A DNA stretch of 64,000 nucleotides from NCBI GenBank assembly GCA_013396995.1, contig VWZP01002438.1, forward strand, positions 219,448 through 283,447, in the 5' to 3' direction. The position numbers and the translations under genes are program-made. The stretch comes from Dicaeum eximium. Lineage: Eukaryota; Chordata; Aves; Passeriformes; Dicaeidae. Positions 28,801 through 43,800 of the stretch are shown piece by piece; position 1 is the stretch's first letter, and each line of letters begins with the position of its first letter. Under the pieces are notes generated by a model. It had not been told where the DNA came from. It was given only the letters and a program-made list of their open reading frames with translations, and ran no database searches.

Positions 28801-31800
28801 TTTTGTCTACTTAGTCTTTAACTTAAACAGAATGCATATAAACTGTCTCAAATCCGGTCTCGATCGCTAGGGATAAGGAAACATGAAGTTGCAGGGAGTA
28901 GCAGCCAGGTTTCAAAAAAGAAAAAACATTCCCAGAAAATAAAAATCCCAACAAAAGCAACCACCAAGATTAGCTACTATTCTTTCAGAAGCCCCTGTTC
29001 ACCTTGATTCTGATGGTGTCCAAGCGGTCAGTAATCTTGTTCAGTTGAGGGTTGCATTCACCAATCTATTAACACCAAAGAAAAAAGAAACACTGGAGAT
29101 CCAGAGAAAAGCAACAAAAATTAATAAAAAGCAAATGCATAATGAAATTGCTTTTTATAACTGAAGTGACTGTAAGATCTGATGCATTTTGTGAGTACAA
29201 GCCTGGGACTAGCTGGTATTAGAAATAATGCTGGTCATAAAGAAGTTCCATTCCCTTCCTGAAAGTATTCTGGCTATTCATAATAATTACTTCAGCTACA
29301 AAAGAATGACAAACTTTTCACTACAGGGCAATAGAAACCATTTATCTTTCATTTCTTAATATGTGGGATATTAAAAGTTACAGACTAACATCAGAAATTT
29401 AAACCGCTTATAACACTGAAAACACTGCTCTTACCTAAGAACATTCCAAACTGAATTTGTGTGCTAAGAAATCCACTGACACTTCCCTTGAGTCATTGCA
29501 ATGCAAACTGGAAAGACAGAATTACTGAATTGCTGAAGCAGTTCTTTGCAAGTGCTGCATGGAATGGCTCTCTGACTGTGCCAGCACCAGTACTAGCTGC
29601 TCTCAGGAAGCTCTGTCAGCCACCAGAAACCACAGAATTCACCAAAGCCCCATCTTTTGCCATAGATTGCGTGAATTCCCCATCTGCTTCTTCATACAGA
29701 ATTCAGTGAAGCCGTTGCACGAATTTAATCTTAGAACAGGTAGAGAAGGCAAAAAGGTATACAATAATTATTAGGAAATTCTCCAGTTTCTGGTTTTGCA
29801 TTTTTTAATTATTATTATTATTTTCTAGAAGAAACAGCTCAGAAAAAAGCCATTACAGAAAAAATTAAATCAAGCTGTTCCCCTAAAGGAACATGCTAGT
29901 CATGAACAAGTTACTGGGATCCAAATAGGGGCAGCTGTATTAAGTTCCACATCTAATGTTGTTTGGGCTTGCAGACTAGGCAAACCAAAGAGTTTGACTG
30001 TCTTGAAAAATCTGTTAAGCTGATATTTTTATTCCCAAAGGAAGCACAGCTTTCTATATTGGCAGCTAAACACTATGAAGGAAGTAAGTATAAAACAAGT
30101 ATCTCTTTAGCAATACTTACACAAACCATCACCATTATCTCTTTGGGCTCATAATGCAGATTTATTCTGAGGGCTGAAGCATTCTCATCTTACCTTTAGA
30201 AATACAGCCATGACTGCTAGTCCATCTGACTGACAAGCTGCCTCAACAAAACTGGAATACTTCTCTGCATTCCAATGGACCACATGAAGCTGAAAAGCAA
30301 GAGACACAGACAGCATCAACTCTCACTGAACTCAAGCAGTGGCAAATGAATATTACAACTTTACTGGGTCTGACACTCCATTTCACTCTTTTGTATGCAG
30401 AATCATTCAGTGTTCTAAATGCAGATATTTCATGTAATTAGTAAATATGTCCTTCACACAAATGGCAAAAGCATTTCCAGTGGCTGAGATAATTAAAAAT
30501 TTAGCAGCAATCAGCACATCACAGTGCCTGTCAAATTGCTGTCAAGTCCCCAGATTTTGAACTGAGAAGGTAAGACAAAAAAAAGCCAATGGTTATATAA
30601 CTAGAGATTTTAAATCCATTTTTAGTACAGCTGATTTTAAAAAGTGATTGAAACTCACGAGAATGTCATTAGTATTTTACTCCTCATTTTCTTTAATCAA
30701 GCTTTCAGCAACATTAATCATCCACATAAATAGCTAGAAAACAGGCAAATACACATTAAACTTGCACTGACCCCTTTTCCCTTGTTTAGCTTAAGGGAAC
30801 ATCAGCATTTCATTTTTGACACTTTTCAAATGTTATTTTCTATGACTGCCAGTAGTGACCCCCTTAAAAGCAGCTTGATTATCTCAGGTTTGAGCATTTG
30901 CATTTCCAACATGCATTATTCTGGAAGTGTCCTGTCATATTTGCTTAAGAAGCTTAAGACACTACCCAGCCAGGAGGGAAGAGGAAAAGCCTGTGATGTC
31001 TGTTTCTGAAGTTCCTCCTGTTAAATCAGGTTTCCTAATTCCTGGACACACTTCATGATGGGAGCTCCTGGTTCCCAGGAAGTGGCAGGTTGTTCCAGCC
31101 TTGAGCAATGGTCTGACTGCCAAACTGGAGAGAGCACACTCACACAGCACTGAACTCTAAGTACTTCACAAACATTAATTACTTTCATAAATCCTCAACG
31201 GATTAGTAAATCTTATTACACATAGTTTCTAGTTAAAGATGCTCAGAAGCAGGGAGTGAGATTGGCTTTTCTAAAATTGGTGACCATCTTTTCAGATTTT
31301 GAACTTCAAGAACGCTGAAAGTCAATTCATTGAAAGACTTAAACTGGGATGAGCCCATGGAAAAAAGGCTTCCTTTTGGAATACAGCACCTACAGGACAA
31401 GTAAACTAAGAACAATTTAGAAAAGCTGAAGCCTGCTTTAAAGGATTTCTACGTGAATCAACATAACTGCATGGTTGAAATAGGGATCTAGAAGTATGAA
31501 GATTTTTATTCTAAATATCAATCCTTGCTTAACCTTTATGAGTTTCAATTTTCCATATCTATAAAATGGAACTTTTACTTGGTCTCACTTGATATCAATA
31601 TTTGTTAAGCATTTGTGCTCTAAAGTGCTGAAACATTACTTGCAGCAAGTAAGGAATCCCACTGTCATCAGTAATAATACAGGTACAGCCATGATGACAC
31701 ACATGCTGGCTCACAGCTTTGGAAATCCTTGAAGGAAAGTTGCTAAGAATATTATACACTAAACCTTTCTCAAGTGCATTAATATCCTGGGGCTCATAGT

Positions 31801-34800
31801 GTCTGCACTGCTCCTTATTGTAAGTTCACAGAACCTATGTTGAACAACTTTTAAACTATTACATTTTTACATACGCAAAAAGGAAACAGATACTCTCAGT
31901 AAGAAATTACCTTTATTGTGGATTTGGGGAAAAAAATACCATCAAAAATAACCCAACAAAGAACAAAAAGGAAAATTCCCACACTACTAAAAGCCCACTC
32001 CCACTCCCTCATAGCTTTGCCAAAAACCCCCAAGAAGGTAACCCTCCCAAAACCAGAGCCCCCAAACAGAGTGTGAAACACTTTTTGGTACAGACCCATT
32101 CTCAATGGCTTGTGACTTCTCTAAGGAATATATCCTGTCTTACCACCGCTGTGTCACTGCAGCTTGTGAAGAGACCTTGATCAGACCATATGTTGTCACA
32201 GAGAATGGAGCCATGGATCCCTTCTGCTTCCTGGTGGGCTTAAGGGCCAAACCTTGCAGTCTTCTTTACCTGTACATTAATTCTTTCTTCAATTCAGTCG
32301 ATGCTTTTTCTTGAAACCTTGCACATCTTCCTTAGAAAGGTGAACACTGAAAACATCTTCATGTCTCTTTCTGAGGTGTTTTCTCTCATGTGAACAATAT
32401 TCAGAAGCCTTGGTTTTAATTCTGAGTTTCTTATCCCAAAGCCAAAGTGACATCTAGAGGGTTTCTTGTGGAGGGTTACTCAACCAACAGGTAACAGAAA
32501 GGCTTTTAGACTGGCTAGAAATTCAGAGATATTTTCTCCTTCCATTTTTCTTAGATGGGAAACATTTTTTTTTCTCAGCTAGAAATTTGGGTTTGGTACT
32601 TAATGGTTTTAAAGCACCTCTATTAATTCTTTATATTCCATCTCACCTGGATCCTGTGGAAAACATAAGCCTTTAAACACTGCAAATGTCACTTTCCCCC
32701 ACTAGTGTTAGAAAACCAATCTTTTTTTCCTGAGCAGTATCTTACAGCATTTCCAGTAAAATCTGATCACACCACAGTGCATACCTTACATCTTTTTCTT
32801 CTGTATTATTATGCCTTTTATTTGTCTGTTTAGTTTTACACTTTTTACTTCTTTTTAACCCCAGAAAACTCTGACACTGTCTGAATTGTATGTTTTTAAC
32901 GACCTCAATCTCCTGAAAATATTCCATGTTACTTCCCTTTGCAAAGAGGAATCTCATACTGAGAACTTTCTCCCACAGATTACTCAAATGCACCAAAGGA
33001 GACAGAGCAGGAATGAATGTTCCATGCCAGAGGAGGTGGTGCACTTCTCCCTGTGGCACACCACCTCCCCTGAAGCACAGTACCCCACAGACAGCAGCCA
33101 CCCCACAGACTGCAGGCATCCCACAGATATTAAAGCGGGGTTCTCAAAGTCATAACCACCACATTGCTAAGTGCACCACAAAATGCAACGTTCCTAAGTC
33201 CTGCATAAACTTTACACTACCACAGGCCCCAAGTCAAATAATTCTGTGGTTTGTCATTGAAGATGACTTTGAAAATGTTCTCCAAGGAAGAAACAATGAA
33301 AGACAAAGTTTAAAATAACTCTTGAACATTAAGTCTTGCTCTTATCAAGCTCTTGTCTTCTGTAGTCCTTATTTAATCCTCTGCAAAGCTTTCAAAGAGG
33401 TTTTCCTTTGAAAAAGGACCAAACATGCAACACTTCAGGAAGACCACTTGTCTTTCGATAAAATGAGGGGAAGATGAAAAGCAGGAAGAGGAAGGGCAAC
33501 ATTATTCTTGCAGTGGAAAACTAGTCACAAGCTTAGAGGTACAGATGACTCCATGTAAAGCCTTACCTCTGCCGCATACTTCATCCCATCCACCGTGTGC
33601 TCAGAGCCAGCTTCATCATTGGATCCCCAGTGGAAGTGAATCTGGCGCAGCCTGTAGGTCCCGCTGAGCGGCCCCCCAGTCAGCACTGGAAACCCAAGCA
33701 GAGGAAAAGGCTTCACTGAGAGAACGAGAGTCTCTGCCCACATCCTCTAACCTCACACCAGACTTCAGTCTTCGGACACTCCTCTGCTCCTGCTCATGAG
33801 TTGTCTCAGATGGCTTCCCATTTCTTGGAAGTGCTACAGAAACCCTCACCTGTCGAGGGTATGACTATAAAAATTGCATTTATGGGCAGATTAGTGGGTT
33901 AAGGACCACTAAAGGGTATGCTGTTATTGTCAAGGTTGTATATTTCTCAGAGAATGGGAAAATACTTCTATTTTACAACTCTCAAAAGTTTCCTCTCTTG
34001 ATTATATTCAAAAGAATCACTAAGAAATTAAGCTCAAAATATAAGTTTTATGAATAAGGAGCAGGATCATAAAAAAANCACCTGTCGAGGGTATGACTAT
34101 AAAAATTGCATTTATGGGCAGATTAGTGGGTTAAGGACCACTAAAGGGTATGCTGTTATTGTCAAGGTTGTATATTTCTCAGAGAATGGGAAAATACTTC
34201 TATTTTACAACTCTCAAAAGTTTCCTCTCTTGATTATATTCAAAAGAATCACTAAGAAATTAAGCTCAAAATATAAGTTTTATGAATAAGGAGCAGGATC
34301 ATAAAAAAAGTAATGTCAGCAGAATTTATTTTCATCTTGGAAATTTGGTGGAAAATAGGCGGAGCATAAATTTTCAGGGCTCTTTCCTTCATTTGCAACT
34401 AGATCCAGTTATATCAGATTGAAGTCTGAGGAAAAGGAGCTTATATTAACATAAATAAAATTAAGCCAATGCTAAATATGGATTGTACAACTGCAATAGT
34501 ACTGACAATTAGCCAGGGCTGGAAAGCATGTCCTATGAGGAGCAGGTACATACTTTGAGTTTGTCTAGTTTGGAGAAAAGGAGGCTGAGGGGCGACCTCA
34601 CTGCTCTCTACTTCTGTGGAGGGGAAGCAGAGAGGGAGCTGCTGGTCTCTTGTCCCAAGTATCCAGAGATAGAACTCGTGGGTAAGGCTCAAAGCTGTGC
34701 CAGGGAAGATTTAAACTGGATGCTAGGAAGCATTTCTTTACCACGATGGTGATCAAACATAGGAACGAGCTTCCTAGAGAGGCTGTCAAAGCTTCAGACT

Positions 34801-37800
34801 TATTAGAGTTTAAAAGGCATTTGGACAATGCCCTGAACAACATCCTTTAACTTTTAGTTAGCCCTGAACTGCTCAGGCAGTTGGACAAGATGATGGCTGC
34901 AGGTCCCTTCCAACTGAAAGAGTTTACTCTATTTCTATTATGTTCTAATTCTGTTCAAACATGCATATGGGTGGGCTTTCATTATTTTGCTTTTGCAAGT
35001 GCTCGTAATTTTCTTGTCAGACTTAGAATCAAAATATCTCTTCACAGAGCCTTGAATGTGAATTACACTCAGAGAGATTCCTTATTCACAGCAAAACAAA
35101 TCACACCACTCTCCCAGCTCTGTATGTCCTCTGAGTGTTTGGGAATCAGTCTGGAATAGTTTACTGACTCATTATAGAAATTTTAAGGGGAAATGAGGGG
35201 AGATTTAACCAGATGTTTTTTAAAATAAGAGCAGTAGGGATGACAACAGCATTTTTTTCTCTCTTCTAGGTTTAGTCCAAAACTTAAACTGTCTTAGGAA
35301 CAAAATACACCAAATTAAGATGAAAAATGAATTTTTACATTGCCTATTTGCTAACACAAGTAGCTTGGATAATGAAAAGGAACTGGGACTGTTTATGCTG
35401 GGGAAAAATATTTAACTTCCTTAAAGTTTTAACTCAAAAAATGTGCATTTACACAGCCTATGAACTTAGCAAACAGAGGAGATGGGGCAGCGGCACTTNC
35501 AGAGGAAAAGGCTTCACTGAGAGAACGAGAGTCTCTGCCCACATCCTCTAACCTCACACCAGACTTCAGTCTTCGGACACTCCTCTGCTCCTGCTCATGA
35601 GTTGTCTCAGATGGCTTCCCATTTCTTGGAAGTGCTACAGAAACCCTCACCTGTCGAGGGTATGACTATAAAAATTGCATTTATGGGCAGATTAGTGGGT
35701 TAAGGACCACTAAAGGGTATGCTGTTATTGTCAAGGTTGTATATTTCTCAGAGAATGGGAAAATACTTCTATTTTACAACTCTCAAAAGTTTCCTCTCTT
35801 GATTATATTCAAAAGAATCACTAAGAAATTAAGCTCAAAATATAAGTTTTATGAATAAGGAGCAGGATCATAAAAAAAGTAATGTCAGCAGAATTTATTT
35901 TCATCTTGGAAATTTGGTGGAAAATAGGCGGAGCATAAATTTTCAGGGCTCTTTCCTTCATTTGCAACTAGATCCAGTTATATCAGATTGAAGTCTGAGG
36001 AAAAGGAGCTTATATTAACATAAATAAAATTAAGCCAATGCTAAATATGGATTGTACAACTGCAATAGTACTGACAATTAGCCAGGGCTGGAAAGCATGT
36101 CCTATGAGGAGCAGGTACATACTTTGAGTTTGTCTAGTTTGGAGAAAAGGAGGCTGAGGAGCGACCTCACTGCTCTCTACTTCTGTGGAGGGGAAGCAGA
36201 GAGGGAGCTGCTGGTCTCTTGTCCCAAGTATCCAGAGATAGAACTCGTGGGTAAGGCTCAAAGCTGTGCCAGGGAAGATTTAAACTGGATGCTAGGAAGC
36301 ATTTCTTTACCACGATGGTGATCAAACATAGGAACGAGCTTCCTAGAGAGGCTGTCAAAGCTTCAGACTTATTAGAGTTTAAAAGGCATTTGGACAATGC
36401 CCTGAACAACATCCTTTAACTTTTAGTTAGCCCTGAACTGCTCAGGCAGTTGGACAAGATGATGGCTGCAGGTCCCTTCCAACTGAAAGAGTTTACTCTA
36501 TTTCTATTATGTTCTAATTCTGTTCAAACATGCATATGGGTGGGCTTTCATTATTTTGCTTTTGCAAGTGCTCGTAATTTTCTTGTCAGACTTAGAATCA
36601 AAATATCTCTTCACAGAGCCTTGAATGTGAATTACACTCAGAGAGATTCCTTATTCACAGCAAAACAAATCACACCACTCTCCCAGCTCTGTATGTCCTC
36701 TGAGTGTTTGGGAATCAGTCTGGAATAGTTTACTGACTCATTATAGAAATTTTAAGGGGAAATGAGGGGAGATTTAACCAGATGTTTTTTAAAATAAGAG
36801 CAGTAGGGATGACAACAGCATTTTTTTCTCTCTTCTAGGTTTAGTCCAAAACTTAAACTGTCTTAGGAACAAAATACACCAAATTAAGATGAAAAATGAA
36901 TTTTTACATTGCCTATTTGCTAACACAAGTAGCTTGGATAATGAAAAGGAACTGGGACTGTTTATGCTGGGGAAAAATATTTAACTTCCTTAAAGTTTTA
37001 ACTCAAAAAATGTGCATTTACACAGCCTATGAACTTAGCAAACAGAGGAGATGGGGCAGCGGCACTTTTAAATTCCTTCTTTTAAGGACTGTAAACTTGG
37101 ATACAAATGATCCTAGAAAAGTGCAAAGATCGGTGTTCCAACTGGCTGAGGAAAAACTATTATGTAGAAATGTGTCAACATGAAATACTTATGCTGAAAA
37201 ATGTGGAAAGGGGCCTGTTGATGTATTTGTGCCACATCACACAGTGATGGCAAAACCCTTTCATTCCAACTTTAATTAAGGAAGAGCGTAATCAGAAGTT
37301 TTTAAGGCAAATATCAGTACCTCGAATTTTGAAAAATGCTGGAAGAAGATCAATAGAACAATTTCAAAGAATGGAGCTAATGTGGTACCAAAGAGCATAA
37401 AGAGACTTACACAAACAGTTACAGACTTGACAGCCCAGTTCCAATGCTGACTCAAGTGAGGAAATAGTTCATATGGGAGTCAGTTAATAATGCATTAGAA
37501 GATGCTAATGTGTTTAGTACCAATTAATTTGATTTTTTTTCATGAAACCAACACATGGCAGGAGTTCTTACTTCACAGAGGTGCCCTAGAAGCCAAATTT
37601 GGGCCCTAGAAAATTCAGTATTTTTTGAGCAATGACCTGAAAGAAAACAAAAACAATACTGATAAAGTTTGTCAATGACAAATATTAGGGAAAATAGTGA
37701 ATTACTCAGTTTATGGTTATAGACTGAAGAATCTAGTCCACGCATAGAAGACATGGAATCTACTGAAGGAGACTGGGGATTCCATCTGTTAATGATCTGA

Positions 37801-40800
37801 TCAACATCTGTCAGTGCTTTGCCATGATATGAACTATATCCTTGGAGATACAGCCTGAGGAAAGCAGTAAGAGGAGGATCACATTCCCATTGCTGTAGTA
37901 CCAGGGGAAGCCTAGAGAAACACTGTGTTCAGGCCCTGTCACTTCATGGGTGGAGTTAGGAGAGTGAAAGAGGTTCTTGGTGTATCCACATTTATTACTT
38001 TTTTTCTTTTAAACTGTGAGGGTAATTAACAATTAGAAAAACTTACCAAAGGCTGTGGTGGGTTCATCATCGCTGGAAAATTTGAAACCAAGATTGTATA
38101 TTTTTCTAAGAGATGTGCTTTAGTTCACCAGCATCTACTAGGCTTGTAGCAGAGATTAATTCTGGGAAGTTCCATGGCATCTGACACAAGGTCAGACTGA
38201 TCACTGATGGTCAGCTGGTGGCTTTCAGGCAACAACAATGTTGACAGAAAGTTTAAAACTAAGACTGTTCAGGAAACAAAACCATGACGGTGTCTCCATC
38301 TATGTCTCTCCCTCTTGCCACTATGAGCTAACAAGTCCTCAGGACTAATGGGTCATCAAAAATTAGTCTCTCTCTGGCTTTGACACTTGTGAAAGCATCA
38401 TATGGTCTTGGATCCTCAGCTAAGCCTCACATAGCCACAAAATAATTGTATTGCTTGAAGATTCTGCACTCCTACAGCTTCAAGGGGAGGCATGCTGGCT
38501 TGCCCAAAATCCAAGAGGAGGTTTCAGAGATGAAGGCGCTAACATTACAAAGACTAGGATGAACCAGAGAACTTCTAAATAAGAATTATTGTTTGCAAAA
38601 AGGGAAGCTACATACTCCTGGAAAAGACTGGGGTAATAATACTTTTCAGAGAAAAAAAGGGATTACTTGGGATCTATTTCACTTGTTCTGTATTGGCTCT
38701 TACTTGACATAAGAAGTCCGAGTATAGGTTGTAAAAAGGGGAACAACGTATAACCAAACCTGCAGCTAAATTCAGATAAGAGATTTGAGCGATTCGGTTG
38801 GAATGAACCTGTAATGAGACACAAAGGATTCATCTGCAGTGAGAGAGAGAGAGCAGCATTTGAAAAATTGTACACAACACTGTTCAAACAGAGGGCTGGC
38901 ACTATCCAGCTGGTGGGGGTGGATCAAACCACTCCTGTGAGTAGGGAATCCCAGTACTTTCTGAGAAACACAACCTCAAACTTGTGTCCAAATATGTTCC
39001 CACACTGTATCATGCTGAAAGACAGGAAGAAAGGAATCTCTCATCCAGAGGAGCAAAGCCTTACTGTTTATAAGGAGTTCATACCCAGCAGTGAGATGTG
39101 CCCAGGCTGTAGGCATTCTATTTGGGAATTGGTGGAGGTAGTTACAGTGCAAGACTAAAGGAACAAACCTGATTTGTTGACGGTGTCATCAAACTCCACA
39201 CTGGTGGAGTGCCCGTTGTTAAGGATGATTTTAGCAGAAGCTGGATCATAAGTGGGATTTAGAGGACGGAGGGAGGGATCATACTTGGTTTCCTCAGTTT
39301 TGATGTCGATGGGTGACTGACGGTCTCCATTAGCAACAGGAAACACCTCCTTCCAGTGGGCAGGCCCTGCAATGCATTGGAGGAGAAGTCTAAATTGCTG
39401 ACAGCACCATCATTCTTATGAAAGAAAACTCTGCTTGAATTGTCTTCATCTGCATCTTTTAAATTGAAAAAGGATGCATCAGGAAAACACTGATCAAAAT
39501 ATTCAGCTATTTTTGCTACATCATATTGCAATAGTAGTTCTCAGGACCCCTTCATGTACCTTGCATGCACCTTTAAACAAGGCCACATGCAGTATGTAGA
39601 TAACTATTCCCAGCTACTACTCAGCTATGCACAAGACACATACAACAGGATGCTCAAATCAGGCATCCTGTATCCAACAGGCACTATGTCCCAATAAATT
39701 TTTGACCTGCCATTTTTGCCCAATATCATGTCTCATTGTGTCTTTAAGGATTATCTCTTTTCTATTCAAATCCTCACATTAAGAATTTTTTTTATGCCTT
39801 AGGCATTTGTGGCAAAAGACCTGAGAACACATCTTGCACTGATCACTCTGAATGAGATGGGGAGATGTCAAAAAAGGCAATTGGTGATGTCGGAAAATGC
39901 TGAGTGGTTCCTGGAGCCTGATGGCAGTGCCTGGAACCTAAACACTGCTGCACCTCTGATCACCTCCTCCTAGCCCACCAACTGTGCACACCAGCTGTCA
40001 CAAGAAAGAGAGACTGTCACCCTCTAACCATGAAGTGTCCATGCACAGAGGCACACGTACACACACACTAGTGTAGCACAAAATCAAAGAACAGGAACGC
40101 TCAGGACAGTGGTGCCTTTGTGAGGTTTGGATTTCTACTGCCTTCAGCTGGTGAGAGTAGATCTTCCAGACACAGATGCAGCACCATTCACCAGACTTAG
40201 GTAGAAATTATAGGACTAAAGAAGCTGTAAATCAATACTAGTCATCTCAACCTTCCTCTCTCCAAGCAGGCTAAGGCAAATGTCACCTGAAGAGCTAATA
40301 AATCAATAATATGGATATGAGAAAAAGGCAAATAACATCCCAAAATTGTAAGAAAAGCTCCACTGACAAAATGTGTGAGTTATCGGTTGTTACCCACTAA
40401 ACATTAGAGAGTTCCCAATAATTCACAATAAGAATATACATGCCATTGTTTAACCATATTTGGATAAGAGGGTAAAGAAAAATATGAACAGTAAGTTGCC
40501 TGGGGAATATATTCTATAAAGACAGAAAACAAGGTTTAGGATGGAAAGGAGGGGAGAGCAAGGGGAAAGAAGAAAGGAAAAAGAAAAAGGTGAAAGGTGA
40601 AAGTCTGCAGGGCAAACAATCTTTCAGTATTAAGAAGAGCACAGCATTTGTTTTTCCTCCAGGCTTATAATGGGTAAGAAGCATAATAAATCAATTGAGA
40701 GACTGGATATAAGAAATGCTTAATATGAGCATCAGAATTTGGTCAAATAAAATCTGCATCACTGAAAATCCTCATAAGTAACTCCCTATACTGAAGATAA

Positions 40801-43800
40801 TTGACCTCAGTGCAAAAATTGGGTTTGGGTCTTTCTGGATGGCTTAGCACTTAAATAAAAATTATGACATATGATGAAAACATATGATGCAGTGGTTAAT
40901 AGACTAACATCAAAAGCAGTTAGATTTTTTTTTTCCTCTACTTCAATAGAAGTGAACAGAGCTTAGAAACTCACTCACTGGGGTGCTAAAAGCACCCCAG
41001 CAGTAAATCAGGGAGGAAGCGCCCGCAGCGCCAGGGGGCTGCAGCTTGCACAGCACCTGGGCAGAGAATGATTCTCCTCTGAGCAGCACTGAAAAACAGA
41101 AGTGGGAAAAACTTGCAAAGAATAGCTTAAGACTTAAGCCTCAGAACAAAGACAAAGGCCTTCAGTCTTGATTTGTTAAAAAGTACTTTTGTTAATTACT
41201 TCATTAACTAAACTCAATAAAGGAACAGATTCTAAGGCAGAAGATAAAAATCCTACTGGATTGAAAATAAAACTGTTAAAACTTAATTCTTCTCAGTTCA
41301 CAAATGGTCACCAAAACTATTCAGTATTCTAACTACATACAGTTTAGAATATAATTTTAATTGTGTTTAGATCCTAATACCCTGTAGTTAGGGATGCAAC
41401 ACAAAATTTTATTTGTAAAAAGCACCACTTCATAATTTATACCTCACTACTGTGATTTGGAATTCCTAGAAAAAGTTTATTACTACTTAATTTTAATAAT
41501 TTTAATACTCCTTAACTGAGAAAAGACAAAAATACATTTATGCACTTAACTACTTGGTCTCCTATCGCTCTATCTCAGAAGTAACTATAGCTATTTGAAT
41601 TAAATAATATGGATTACTTGCATTCAGAAATAATACAAAGTTGACAAAAAGAGAACCCAAGACTGTGATTCTGTCACTACCTAATTGATTAACAGTAATA
41701 TTCAGTTCTAAAAAGACATTATTGCTGGTTTGGCAATTGTTCTTGGCTCAGATGACCAAAATAACGTTTTGCTATGATGATTAAACATCTACCAGTAGAC
41801 AAGCTACCAAACATCTGACCTTCCAAAATATACAGGAAAATATCAAGAAACTTCAGCTCATTTTGTACCACTAGGTTGTATCAAGAAGTATTCCTTACTA
41901 AGTAATCTACCAGCAATTTAGTACAATTATCATGCTTTTGCCACTCTAGAAAAACTGTGACTCAATTCATTTCTACAGACCCCAGCCCAATGCAAATTTT
42001 ATGCATGACTGTTGTAAAAAAAAAGTCATTACTGTTGAAAGAGATACTCAAATGCATTTCACATAATCAGATTTAAGCCAGTGGGGTCCCCAGGGTGAAA
42101 ATTTCTTCTGAATTCAGATCTGAATTAAATGCCTCCAAATTAAAATAATGTACACTTCAGTTTTCTAAATATGCACTTCAAGACATATCCAGGGAGTATA
42201 ACTCATTAATTCACCTCCCTTCATTTTTTTCTTTACTGAATGAAAATGATTAATACACCAATTTTTGAACTTATGAAATCCTCTCCTGCTGTTGGGAACA
42301 TGTTCTTTTGCTAGAGGCAATTTTCTAGTAGCTCTTAACAATCAAAGCTATTGTGACAGAGATTTATGACAAAAAACTGAACCATCTGCTCTGAAGATTT
42401 CATGCCTTTATTTTGGACACAGCATTACCACAGGCAATGAATTGTCTGACACTTTTAGGTCAGACTATTGCTGCACATAGCACTCACCAGCACTGCACAC
42501 AGCTAATTCATGAAATAGATCTCACAATGAAGGCAGTTAGGAATATGGCAGGAAACAGAACTCACTATAGCACCTCATAATGTTGCATTTTGATCCAGTT
42601 GAAGCTAAAGATTACAAATTTCATCAACAGGATAACTTGAGACAAGTCCAGTGAAGCCACTAGAGGATACAGTTGAGTTCCAGTGAGCCTCTGTATGTGC
42701 ATAAATGGAGCATGTACACGTGAAAAGGGGTTTGGGTTTGTTTTTTTTTTCACAGTTTGTTATTACATATAGAAAATTCATTATTTAAGTATGGTCTGAC
42801 CTTGACAGAATCACATCCTTATTTATTTCTGAAGAGAATCCATTGCCCAGTTTATCAAACACAGAGTGCTTAAATTTATGAACTTTGGTTTGCAAGTAAT
42901 TTGATTGTTTATTAGGTTACAGTAAGATGAGCCCAAACAAAAGCAATTAAAAATTCATTATGGGTAAAATAAGCACCTTTTAAAAAGCAGATATTGAAAA
43001 GATGCAATTATTCTCAGAAAGAAAAGATGTATAAGGAGTTATGACTCTACTGAAGTATCTTAAAGGTCTTTTGCAATCTAAATGATTCTATGAATTATTA
43101 TCCCTTTTATTTATAAAATGCCCCCGCATTACAGTATTAACTAGATCAAGAGAAATTTTTGCAGTAAAAAGACAATACATGTAAATAATTACCATATATT
43201 TCATTAAACAAATAGTAAACTGAAGTCAATTGATTTCCCACTGTGGTCCCTTCCAACCTTACTCATTCTGTGATTTGCCTTTTAACTAAAGTAATTCCCA
43301 TGTAAACGAAAAAGGACTCAAGGGGAGAGAACATTCCCATCTGACAGGAACCTTGAGCAGCAGTGAAAAGCGTGCATGGTGTCACACTGAAGCCAGTTTT
43401 CAAGATTTCAGTATTGTGCCTCAACAGATATAAGCAACATCAAAAATGTGAGGTAAGAAAAGTGGCAAGAAAGCAGTGGCCAAGGTTTTCACATAAATAA
43501 AATAATGCCTTCATGCATTTCAGAAACACGTGCATCAAAGTAACAGAGAACTTCTGCATTAGGTTGTGTGACAAGATACTGGTAGCAGGGAGGCTGCAAG
43601 TGTGGCTTCTGTGAGAAGCTTTCCCTATGCCCAATAGTGCCAGTGCCAGCTGGCTCCAGGATGGACCCAGTGCTGGACAAGGCTGGTCCATCAGGGACAG
43701 TGCTAGCACCTCTGGGATAACAGATTTAAGAAGGGGGAAAAGTTACTGTGCAACAGCAGCCGAAAGAGAGGAGTGAGAGTATGTGAGAGAAACAGCTGAC

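Larger units (their letters stand above)
25879..33566 (-). other. CA13: CA13 introns 3 to 6 (non-coding parts)
   Basis: Introns are 33566-30290, 30193-29066, 29002-28141 and 27984-25879. All are GT-AG. Apart from short homopolymers I recognised no mobile element or RNA gene in them. The open frames inside, including overlapping opposite-strand frames near 32.7-33.3 kb and a frame with a hydrophobic start at 26199, have no support as genes. Confidence 0.6.
33699..37067. repeat. Tandem near-identical duplication with single-N joins
   Basis: Positions 33699-34077 recur at 35500-35878 (offset 1801). Positions 34079-35498 recur at 35648-37067 (offset 1569). The overlap 33847-34077 therefore appears three times. 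The only difference I noticed in the long pair is one G/A (SEKRRLRG versus RLRS in translation). Copies are broken at single N bases at 34078 and 35499. This is the pattern of overlapping contigs or haplotypes joined without merging, rather than a biological duplication. The block lies in CA13 intron 2 and does not touch an exon. Confidence 0.9.

Noticed and set aside
32742..33318. Overlapping 125- and 130-codon frames on opposite strands
   Set aside because: They sit within CA13 intron 3, oppose each other and include a CCCCACAGAC-type local repetition. No protein family recognised.
38814..39158. 114-codon plus-strand frame just left of CA13 exon 2
   Set aside because: Antisense within CA13 intron 2, without homologues I recognise. 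It includes a GAGAGAGA run.
39259..39531. Minus-strand frame from intron 1 into CA13 exon 2 as an alternative CA13 start
   Set aside because: It enters exon 2 in the wrong frame, whereas the acceptor TTGCAG and the exon 1 phase give a perfect family match.
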